Assembly (NCBI RefSeq): GCF_028281565.1
Contig: NZ_JANQJQ010000044.1
Coordinates: 1 to 64,000 of the forward strand
DNA length: 64,000 nt
Origin: Seonamhaeicola sp.
Lineage (GTDB): Bacteria > Bacteroidota > Bacteroidia > Flavobacteriales > Flavobacteriaceae
Direction of reading: 5' to 3'
Made by a program: the position numbers and the translations under genes. How positions within the stretch are numbered: position 1 is the first letter of the stretch; every line of letters begins with the position of its first letter. The notes under the pieces were generated by a model, which did not search any database, was not told the DNA's origin, and saw only the letters and a list, made by a program, of their open reading frames with translations. Shown here in pieces: positions 37,092 through 44,108 of the stretch.

Positions 37092-37791
37092 GGTTATTAG
37101 TTAATATGGACGCAATGGCATGTTCAAAATCCGGTTGATCGGTCTTGGTTTTTAGTTCTGAAATGCTACCTTTAAAATAGATCTTACCTTCCAATAAAAA
37201 CACAATTTCATCCGCAACTTCCTCAACAAAACTCATAATGTGAGAGGTGATGATTATGGTTTTTCCGTTAACCTTTTCTTTCGCAATAAGCTCCTTTAAA
37301 TGTAAAAGCGAAATAGGATCCAGGCCTGTGGTCGGTTCATCTAAAATGATTAAGGGGCTGTCAAACATAAAGGTTAAAACGATATTTACTTTTTGCTTAG
37401 TGCCTCCTGAAAGTGTCCCCAATTTTTTGTTTAAAAAAGGGTCTAATCCAAAAAGGTCTATTAAGCGTTTATCTTCATTAGTCTTTCCTCTTAAATCTTT
37501 GATCATTTTGATTAACTCCTTTACTCTTAGGTTGTTTGGAAAGTTGGCTATTTGAGGTAAATAATCGATTTTATGTCGGTAGTCGGCACTTTTTTTAATG
37601 TTTTCTCCAAGCACAGTGATGTCGCCTTCATTGGGTATAACCATACCCAGAATGGCCTTGATAAGCGTTGTTTTTCCGGATCCGTTAGGTCCCAAAATGG
37701 CAAAAATACCGCCTTCGTTAATAGTTAAATCAACACCACCAAGCACCACATTTTTGTTAAACTTTTTATGTAGATTTTGAACGTTTACCAT
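37084..37791 (-). CDS. nosF: ABC transporter ATP-binding protein NosF
   Basis: ATPase of 235 residues that powers NosY. Walker A GPNGSGKTTLI, Q-loop LPQIANFP, signature LSGGTKQKV, Walker B LIILDEPTTGLDP and the H-loop TSHIM are all present. It overlaps nosD (7 bp) and nosY (8 bp), giving tight translational coupling. Confidence 0.95.
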   Translation of the reverse strand: MVNVQNLHKKFNKNVVLGGVDLTINEGGIFAILGPNGSGKTTLIKAILGMVIPNEGDITVLGENIKKSADYRHKIDYLPQIANFPNNLRVKELIKMIKDLRGKTNEDKRLIDLFGLDPFLNKKLGTLSGGTKQKVNIVLTFMFDSPLIILDEPTTGLDPISLLHLKELIAKEKVNGKTIIITSHIMSFVEEVADEIVFLLEGKIYFKGSISELKTKTDQPDFEHAIASILTNNHA

Positions 37792-39020
37792 GTCACTCTT
37801 TTGGTTAAAGGGTTATGGTCTAAAAGATTATCCGGTGTGAAAACCGGGGATACCTTTTCAGAAAAATCGATAATATCAATAAACAAACTTCGCAATAAAA
37901 TAATAGTTTCCGGAGTGCGGTTTACTACATACGAAAACAACTTTACCGGCCTGTAGGGGACATCGCCAATACCATCTTTATTTAAATCGTACCCTGTGTA
38001 ACTGCTCCAATAGTTTTTGTCAAAAACATTGTCGTTTACTTTGCTATTATAAGCAATATCAAATGAATTGTATAAAAAATTATTTTCTAAAAAGCTATTG
38101 GTATAGCAAGCGCCTCTTACTTTAATGGCCCAGCCATTATTGATAAAGTCGTTGTTTTTATAAAGGATCCGGTTAGAGCCTTCAATATTAATACCGATGG
38201 TATTTTCATTAAAGGTATTCCCAATAATTTCGGCATCATTGATTTCTTTTAACAACATGCCGTAGGATGCCGTACCCCAGTTTTCTCTGAAAATATTATT
38301 GAACATTTTTATTTTTTTTGAAAACATGACCGCCACACCGGCGCCGTTATTTTCAAAGGTATTATCTTCATAAATATCGTCATTTGAAAACATAAAATGC
38401 AGTCCATAGCGTAAGTTATTGGAGCTGACGTTATTTTTTATCAAACAATGATCCGCAAATTCCAGATAGATACCGTCTCTAACATCCTGCACATAATTAT
38501 GTTCAACATCAACATGATTACTGTACCACAGTTGAATACCATTTCCTGAGTTGTATTCCGCAACAGCGTCGCCAATGATCTTGTTATGGAACACTTTTCC
38601 GTAATTGGATTTTTCTATGTAAATGCCAAAGAACAACTTTTCCAGCACAAGGTTTTTAATGATGAAGTGTTTGCTCTTTCTAACTCTGATGGCCGCATAA
38701 TCTTCGGTATAACTTGTTCCAACATTTATTATAAAAAGACCATCCACTGTAACGTTATCTGAGGTAATGGTAATAATTTCGCCTTTTAGTTCGCCATCAA
38801 TAACAGGATAGTTTTCACCAACTATAGTCAGGGGTTTATTTATTAAAACATCGTGTTCTTTATAAGTGCCTTTTCTTACGGTAATGGTATCAAAATCATT
38901 TGCCAGATTAATAGCCGCTTTTAGTGTACTAATAGGGCACGTGTTACATACCTCAATATTTTGAGCATAATTCAGGTATGCCATGAACATGGCTAATAAA
39001 AAAACAAACGTTTTTTTCAT
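37785..39020 (-). CDS. nosD: Periplasmic copper-handling protein NosD
   Basis: Exported protein of 411 residues: signal peptide (to about 19, YAQ) and a right-handed beta-helix of CASH/PbH1 repeats (GIYIEKSNYGKVFHNKI, GIYLEFADHCLIKNN, GLHFMFSNDDIYEDNTF, GVAVMFSKKIKMFNNIF). NosD docks on NosFY and hands copper or sulfur to apo-NosZ. It overlaps nosF by 7 bp and lies 5 bp after nosL. Confidence 0.95.
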   Translation of the reverse strand: MKKTFVFLLAMFMAYLNYAQNIEVCNTCPISTLKAAINLANDFDTITVRKGTYKEHDVLINKPLTIVGENYPVIDGELKGEIITITSDNVTVDGLFIINVGTSYTEDYAAIRVRKSKHFIIKNLVLEKLFFGIYIEKSNYGKVFHNKIIGDAVAEYNSGNGIQLWYSNHVDVEHNYVQDVRDGIYLEFADHCLIKNNVSSNNLRYGLHFMFSNDDIYEDNTFENNGAGVAVMFSKKIKMFNNIFRENWGTASYGMLLKEINDAEIIGNTFNENTIGINIEGSNRILYKNNDFINNGWAIKVRGACYTNSFLENNFLYNSFDIAYNSKVNDNVFDKNYWSSYTGYDLNKDGIGDVPYRPVKLFSYVVNRTPETIILLRSLFIDIIDFSEKVSPVFTPDNLLDHNPLTKRVTW

Positions 39021-39025
39021 TTTTG

Positions 39026-39463
39026 TTAGTTATTAAAATGCGCTAGTAATTCTTCCCAATTATAGAGTTTGCCGTCTTTTTCTGCCTGAATCTTAGAGGC
39101 CTCAGCTTTTGTTTTAAAAGCTGATAAAAAAGCACCCATAGGGCTCGGGATATTTTTACTGATTAAGAAGGTTGCTCTGGTAGCATCTATTAAAGCTTCC
39201 GGTTCCAGATAGTTATTAGATAAGTAGAGCTCGATTTCCGAGGTTTCAAATTCCTCCATAAAATTAATCATGCATTCGGTAGCGTCAAACTTGTATACTT
39301 TTCCCTTTTTGGTAACAATTTCTGCAGCGTGAATTTTATCCACAATGGTCATTTTACAGAAGTGACAACCATCATTTCCATAGTCAATGGGTTTGGGAGA
39401 TACATTACAACTGACCAGAATCAGTAGCAATAATAGTATTGGATAGTGTTTTAGTGTTTGCAT
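39026..39463 (-). CDS. nosL: Copper chaperone lipoprotein NosL
   Basis: Outer-membrane-anchored copper(I) chaperone of 145 residues (lipobox Cys19 in LILVSCN). The NosL signature GNDGCHFCKMTI gives the Cu ligands Cys33/Cys36 and Met38, and KFDATECMINFM follows near residue 80. It delivers Cu(I) to the NosZ assembly machinery. Confidence 0.95.
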   Translation of the reverse strand: MQTLKHYPILLLLLILVSCNVSPKPIDYGNDGCHFCKMTIVDKIHAAEIVTKKGKVYKFDATECMINFMEEFETSEIELYLSNNYLEPEALIDATRATFLISKNIPSPMGAFLSAFKTKAEASKIQAEKDGKLYNWEELLAHFNN

Positions 39464-39493
39464 GATTTTAGTGTTTTGAGTTGGAAGGCGTGT

Positions 39494-40093
39494 TTACATA
39501 GAAGCTGCTTTTTTATGGTTTTTCTTTCCTTTTAAATAGGCTATGAATGAGGCTGCAATACCCAGTGCTAAAAACAGGGCACCGGTTTGGGGGTAAGAGT
39601 GTGCGGTAAAATTCAGGATGTCTTTACTACCGAATAATGGCGGTTGAAAGCCCATGATAGAACCATCGGGGTTGGTAAACTTCATAATGGCTTTAGGGTC
39701 CAGGTCATGACCGTAATCGTGTTCCCAGAGATAAAAATCATAGAGTCCGGCAGCACTCAAAACAATCATTAAAATAAACCAGAATAAGAACCATTTGTAG
39801 TTACCTCTAAATGCTATAATTAATCCTAAGAGGGTTGTGATGATGATGCCGGCCGGAAAAATTTTAAATTCGGGGATGGCTTCCGGAATATATTTCATGC
39901 CTACATAATGATTCATGATATTAATGTTCTTGATGTCGTGCGGATTCGCATCAGAGAAATCATTGATATGAATATACATACCCAGTGGTGTAGGGTATTG
40001 AGGTGCTTCTAACGTTATTTTCCAAAGGGGGAATAAAAACAAACCTAAGGGTAGTATAGAAGCAATAAGCATTATGATATTTGACCGTTTCAT
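39494..40093 (-). CDS. Four-TM membrane protein of the nos cluster (NosB-like by position)
   Basis: Protein of 199 residues with TM segments near 7-24, 79-95, 99-117 and 168-187. Periplasmic loops hold conserved-looking His/Asp positions: NHYVGMKYIPEAIP and LWEHDYGHDLDPKAIMKF. A membrane protein lies between nosZ and nosD in clade II clusters and is called NosB there. Position and topology fit, but I cannot confirm homology from sequence alone. Role in NosZ maturation is unproven. Confidence 0.78.
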   Translation of the reverse strand: MKRSNIIMLIASILPLGLFLFPLWKITLEAPQYPTPLGMYIHINDFSDANPHDIKNINIMNHYVGMKYIPEAIPEFKIFPAGIIITTLLGLIIAFRGNYKWFLFWFILMIVLSAAGLYDFYLWEHDYGHDLDPKAIMKFTNPDGSIMGFQPPLFGSKDILNFTAHSYPQTGALFLALGIAASFIAYLKGKKNHKKAASM

Positions 40094-40130
40094 CGCTGTA
40101 ACTGATTATCTAATTGAATCCAGTGTTTTA

Positions 40131-40170
40131 AAAAGAAAGGCGAGAGCGAAATGAATAACCCTCGCCTTAT
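40131..40170 (-). terminator. Hairpin after nosZ
   Basis: Arms AAGGCGAG (40137-40144) and CTCGCCTT (40161-40168); on the minus strand followed by TCTTTTT. Probably reduces transcription from nosZ into the maturation genes. Confidence 0.65.
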
Positions 40171-40212
40171 TTTAGGAAAATAAACACTAAAACAAAATTT
40201 TCCTAAGTCATA

Positions 40213-42177
40213 TCATTCGATATCTTCACCAAGTGACCATCGTAATGGTGTGTTTGAGTTAGCCGGTGATACACGAACGTAACCTTGCATTTCCTGGTGT
40301 AATGCCGAACAGAAATCCGTACAATAGAAAGGCCATACACCAACTTGTTTTGGTTCCCAAACAAAGGTTTCGGTTTGTCCGGGCATGATAAGTAATTCAG
40401 ATGTGTTAGCCCCAATCATACTTACACCATGAGGCACATCATAATCTTGCTCCAGGTTTGTAATATGGAAGTATACTTTGTCGCCAACTTTAATACCTTC
40501 AATATTATCCGGAGCGAAGTGACTACGTATAGTTGTCATGTAAACATGAACTGTTTTTCCGTCACGAACCACTTTAGCATCTGCCTCTGTTTTAGTTGCG
40601 TATGGATGATTATTGTCTTCTAATTTGAATAATTTTTTAGAACGGGGCTTTATTAAATCAGCTGGACATCCGGCAGCGTAGTGAGGTTCACCTACCGTAG
40701 GGAAGTCTAATAACAATTCCATCTTATCTCCTGAAATGTCATATAGTTGAGCCGATTGCGTCACCTCAGGACCTGTTGGTAAATAACGGTCTTTGGTAAT
40801 TTTATTCATGGCCACTACATATTTGCCAAATGGTTTTTGAGAATTCCCGCCGGGAATCATTAAGTGACCAACCGAGTAGAAACAAGGTTGTCTGTCCACC
40901 ACTTCCCAGGTTCCTAATTTCCATTTAACCACTTCGGAAGAAATAAAGAAAGTGGTATAGGCATTACCTTTACCATCAAACTCGGTATGTAATGGGCCTA
41001 AACCGGGTTGTTCAACAACGCCCGCAAGCGATGATTCAAAATTTATAATTGGAATGCCATAGGCGTCCCCTGCAAATTCTTTATTTTCAATAGCGCTTAA
41101 CATTTTTGTAAAGGAGTGCACGGTCAAATTAGCTGATAATTTACCGCTTCCAACAATGTACTCTCCGGAAGGATCTACGTCACAACCATGAGGTGATTTT
41201 GGTGTTGGCATTAGAAATACAGCACCCGGAACATCTAATGGGTTTACTGTAAGCACTTCTTTCTTCATGGTAGAAGTAGCAGAATGTGTGGACTCATCAT
41301 AAACGTTGTGTGCATAATTGGCAGGCATCATGGTACCACCGCCATTATTAACGTATTCTTCTATTTTCTTCCAGTTTACCGCCGCGATAAAGTCTTTATC
41401 GTTTTGTGATGCGTTAACCTCCATGAGCGTACTCGCTTCTTCTGTGTTATAGGTGCTAAAGAAGAACCAGCCATGTGATTTTCCTCTACCGGGATGTGAC
41501 AGGTCATAATCAAAACCGGGCATGATCAATTGGAACTTAATATCCATATGGCCATGCTCAGGCTCTACAGCAATAAAAGTTAAAGCGCCTTTAAAGTTTC
41601 CTTTGTAATCTTTAATGGGCATATCCTTTTGAGGAACGGGAACAGAAAAACGCGTTCCGGCTACTACATATTCTGTGTTTTCCGTAACGAAAGCAGAACT
41701 GTGGTTACCGGCACTATTGGGTATTTCAATAATCTCAGTAGTTTCAAAAACAGAAAGGTCTATTTTAGCAATTCTGGGAGTATTATTACCATTAATAAAC
41801 ACATAACGTCCATCAATTACACCATTGGTTTGTGAAATATCCGGGTGATGTGAATCATCCCAGGGAATAAACCCGTGAGACGTATTTAACATAGGTTTTG
41901 TTTCTTCATTATAACCCCAGGCTTTTTCAGCATCTTGTGAGAATACCGGGATTACTTTGAATAAACGACCGGATGGTAATCCGTAAACAGAAAGCTGTCC
42001 GCTAAACCCTCCGGAAATGAAAGCGTAAAACTCGTCATGTTCACCGGGATTTACATATACTTTTTCCGCAGCACTACCGGATAATGCCCCGGCATTCTTT
42101 TTTGAGGTATCATTACAACTTGTAAATGCAACAAGAACACTTAAAAGTGCAACAAAAGATTTCAATATATTTTTCAT
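40213..42177 (-). CDS. nosZ: Nitrous-oxide reductase, clade II (Sec-dependent)
   Basis: Terminal reductase converting N2O to N2, 654 residues. The signal is a Sec/lipoprotein type (VAFTSC, Cys21) without a twin-arginine motif, the mark of clade II. CuZ histidines are visible in DDSHHPDIS, AGNHSSAF, KSPHGCDVDP, GPLHTEFD, SVGHLMI and GEPHYA (seven His). The C-terminal cupredoxin CuA site is CTDFCSALHQEM (Cys619, Cys623, His627, Met630), with the upstream His in VPHGVSMIG. No essential ligand is missing, so the enzyme should be active. Electrons probably come from the cytochrome c encoded at the cluster head. Confidence 0.97.
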   Translation of the reverse strand: MKNILKSFVALLSVLVAFTSCNDTSKKNAGALSGSAAEKVYVNPGEHDEFYAFISGGFSGQLSVYGLPSGRLFKVIPVFSQDAEKAWGYNEETKPMLNTSHGFIPWDDSHHPDISQTNGVIDGRYVFINGNNTPRIAKIDLSVFETTEIIEIPNSAGNHSSAFVTENTEYVVAGTRFSVPVPQKDMPIKDYKGNFKGALTFIAVEPEHGHMDIKFQLIMPGFDYDLSHPGRGKSHGWFFFSTYNTEEASTLMEVNASQNDKDFIAAVNWKKIEEYVNNGGGTMMPANYAHNVYDESTHSATSTMKKEVLTVNPLDVPGAVFLMPTPKSPHGCDVDPSGEYIVGSGKLSANLTVHSFTKMLSAIENKEFAGDAYGIPIINFESSLAGVVEQPGLGPLHTEFDGKGNAYTTFFISSEVVKWKLGTWEVVDRQPCFYSVGHLMIPGGNSQKPFGKYVVAMNKITKDRYLPTGPEVTQSAQLYDISGDKMELLLDFPTVGEPHYAAGCPADLIKPRSKKLFKLEDNNHPYATKTEADAKVVRDGKTVHVYMTTIRSHFAPDNIEGIKVGDKVYFHITNLEQDYDVPHGVSMIGANTSELLIMPGQTETFVWEPKQVGVWPFYCTDFCSALHQEMQGYVRVSPANSNTPLRWSLGEDIE

Positions 42178-42200
42178 TGTTTTATAGTTTTTAGTTAGTG

Positions 42201-42773
42201 TTATTCGCTGGGAGGCAATAAAACCTTATCAATTACATGTACTATACCGTTACCGGCTTTTACGCTGGCAATAATGTTAGCGCCACCAATAACAGGTTTG
42301 CCATCAATTACTTCAACCTGAACATATTTATTATTCGCTTGTCCAAGTTTTGGGAGTTTGGTTAAAATAGAAGTATTCAGATTACCCGGAGTTACATGAT
42401 ATTTTAAAATATCGGCAAGTGTGGCTTTGTTTTCGGGTTTCACCAGGTTTTCCACAGTGCCTTCCGGCAGGGCATCAAAAGCGGCATCGGTTGGAGCAAA
42501 AACTGTCAAAGGGCCAACATTAACCAAGGCATTTTCTACCTGGGCGGCCTGAACAGCTGCAACAAGGGTTTTATGGTCCGGAGATCCAATAGCTATTTGC
42601 AAGCAGTTGGGGGTAGCTTCATCATCTTGAATAAAAGCTTGACCGGTTTTGGCGTTAGTTGCTTCAGTATCGGAAACTGTAGAGGTCGTTGAGGCTTCTT
42701 TGTTTTCATTCTTACAGGCTGCAAAAGCAAGTAGACACAGTGCAGATATAAGAATATGCTTGATAGTTTTCAT
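42201..42773 (-). CDS. Fasciclin-domain lipoprotein
   Basis: Lipoprotein of 190 residues (Cys20 in LAFAACK) with one fasciclin/FAS1 domain (about 65-190: LVAAVQAAQVENALVNVGPLTVFAPTDAAFDALP, ILKYHVTPG, NGIVHVIDKVLLP). FAS1 domains mediate adhesion or protein contacts. It lies between the cytochrome c and nosZ with short gaps (10 and 23 bp). Its presence in nos clusters recurs in Flavobacteriia, but its job there is not known. Confidence 0.9.
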   Translation of the reverse strand: MKTIKHILISALCLLAFAACKNENKEASTTSTVSDTEATNAKTGQAFIQDDEATPNCLQIAIGSPDHKTLVAAVQAAQVENALVNVGPLTVFAPTDAAFDALPEGTVENLVKPENKATLADILKYHVTPGNLNTSILTKLPKLGQANNKYVQVEVIDGKPVIGGANIIASVKAGNGIVHVIDKVLLPPSE

Positions 42774-42783
42774 TGTTTTGGAG

Positions 42784-43287
42784 TTATTTTAAGGTTCTAA
42801 AGTATTCAAGAATGGCTCTGGAATCTTCTTCAGACAGATTTTGATTTGCCATTGGAGCACCATTAAATTCAATTAAAAGGGCTTTAGCCAGGGGGTCTTT
42901 TTGAGTCATTTCCACCGGATTTAGAATCATGTTCATTACCCATTCCGGAGTACGGCGTTCCATGATACCCGCAGGAGAAGGGCCAATGAATTTTTTATCT
43001 ACTCTATGACAGGCCGTACATAATTTTTTAAATACCTCGGCACCATGAGCAACCATTTCCTGGTCTATCTTGTCATCCAGCTTTAGGGATTTTATGGGGC
43101 CAATGCCCTTATTGCTTAAGTCTATTTGTTTGGAAGGCGGAAGGGACTCATCTTTCTTTACTTCTGTTTTAGTTGTGGTTTCTTTTTTCTCGTAGCTGAA
43201 ACCTTCTTTCTTTTTTTCTTCTTTACCACCACAATTCATTAATATTGCAGCAAATAAGATGGTCATTAGTTTTAGTGTTGTTTTCAT
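42784..43287 (-). CDS. Mono-haem cytochrome c lipoprotein, probable electron donor to NosZ
   Basis: Protein of 167 residues: lipobox (ILMNC, Cys19), a Lys/Glu/Thr-rich linker, then a class I cytochrome c domain with haem motif CTACH (90-94) and probable axial Met146 in NGAPMANQN. First gene of the nos operon. Clade II NosZ is known to accept electrons from c-type cytochromes encoded nearby; a direct transfer here is inferred. Confidence 0.9.
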   Translation of the reverse strand: MKTTLKLMTILFAAILMNCGGKEEKKKEGFSYEKKETTTKTEVKKDESLPPSKQIDLSNKGIGPIKSLKLDDKIDQEMVAHGAEVFKKLCTACHRVDKKFIGPSPAGIMERRTPEWVMNMILNPVEMTQKDPLAKALLIEFNGAPMANQNLSEEDSRAILEYFRTLK

Positions 43288-43309
43288 ATGTGCGGATTTT
43301 GTAGGATAA

Positions 43310-43317
43310 CAAAACTA
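43310..43317 (-). promoter_or_regulatory. -7 box of the nos operon
   Basis: Minus-strand TAGTTTTG. Predicted start site near 43304, with an 18-nt leader. There is no -33 TTTG at normal spacing; the dyad 43337-43356 is centred about 42 bp upstream, as for an activator. Confidence 0.55.
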
Positions 43318-43336
43318 TGTAGTAAAAGCACCAAAT

Positions 43337-43356
43337 AATATGATAAAAATCATATT
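43337..43356. promoter_or_regulatory. FNR/CRP-type or Rrf2 operator dyad shared by nos and the Rrf2 gene
   Basis: Perfect inverted repeat AATATGAT-N4-ATCATATT, containing TGAT-N4-ATCA, the core of FNR-family sites. It lies about 42 bp from the predicted start of the nos operon and about 43 bp from that of the divergent regulator gene. Confidence 0.65.
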
Positions 43357-43376
43357 TAAGATACGATAGTCTTTTT

Positions 43377-43384
43377 TATATTTG
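43377..43384 (+). promoter_or_regulatory. -7 box of the Rrf2 gene
   Basis: TATATTTG, predicted start site about 43390 and ATG at 43407. No proper -33 element; the dyad 43337-43356 occupies the activator position. Confidence 0.55.
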
Positions 43385-43406
43385 TTATTTCATTCATTCT
43401 TAGAAT

Positions 43407-43838
43407 ATGCTCTCACACTCTTCTAAATATGCTATTAAGGCCGTGCTATTTTTAGCTATACATTCTGATAGTGAAAAGAAGGTTATGGTTAAGGATATTT
43501 CAGATCCGATAAACGTTCCCCAGGCCTATTTAGCCAAATTACTTCAACAGTTAGTTAAAGAGCACTTGGTATCTTCAGTTAGAGGCCCTAAAGGAGGCTT
43601 TTATTTAGATGATCAAAACATGAATAATTCTGTAATAGATATTATTTATGCCATAGATGGAGAAGAAAAACTAAATGCTTGTATGTTGAGTTTAGAGAAA
43701 TGCAATGAAGAAAAACCTTGTCCGCTCCATCATATATTAAATACTTCGCGAAATGACATTTTGAGTAATCTAAAGGACCGGACCATTAAAGAACTTGCTC
43801 AGGATGTTGAAGCGGGTCATGCCTTTCTTCCGCTTTAA
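43407..43838 (+). CDS. Rrf2 family transcriptional regulator with Fe-S type cysteines
   Basis: DNA-binding protein of 143 residues. The winged HTH covers about 8-75 (KYAIKAVLFLAIHS, NVPQAYLAKLLQQLVKEHLVSS, RGPKGGFYL). Three cysteines are arranged C-x6-C-x5-C (Cys92, Cys99, Cys105), similar to the [2Fe-2S]/[4Fe-4S] ligands of IscR and NsrR. Divergent from the nos operon, so it is a candidate NO- or redox-responsive regulator of nos. The exact subfamily (NsrR, IscR, other) is not resolved. Confidence 0.88.
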   Translation: MLSHSSKYAIKAVLFLAIHSDSEKKVMVKDISDPINVPQAYLAKLLQQLVKEHLVSSVRGPKGGFYLDDQNMNNSVIDIIYAIDGEEKLNACMLSLEKCNEEKPCPLHHILNTSRNDILSNLKDRTIKELAQDVEAGHAFLPL

Positions 43839-44108
43839 TCAAATCATGTCTTTTTGAAATTTTGGTATACCAAAGTTATTTCAAATGTTAAAATTTGATA
43901 AAATTGCTAATTATAGAACTTTCAGTATTCAATGATTAAGAAAAATAGCTTCAAATATTTAAAAATCATTAAAAAATTAACATTTAAAAAAAAGTATTTA
44001 CTAAAAGTGGAGAGACGGGCTATAATTCTTTGATGAGAAACATCTAATTTTTATAAAAGTTGTATTTTTGAAGAATGTTTTTTCAAGAAGTGATAGGATA
44101 AAAAAATA
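43839..44108. other. Intergenic region before sucA
   Basis: 270 bp, very AT-rich, no ORF. It holds a candidate sucA -7 box TATTTTTG (44063-44070), about 38 bp before the ATG. No other clear site. Confidence 0.5.

Noticed and set aside
43337-43356. Classic NsrR operator
   Set aside because: The dyad core TGAT-N4-ATCA fits FNR/CRP-type sites better than the NsrR consensus, so I left the protein open.
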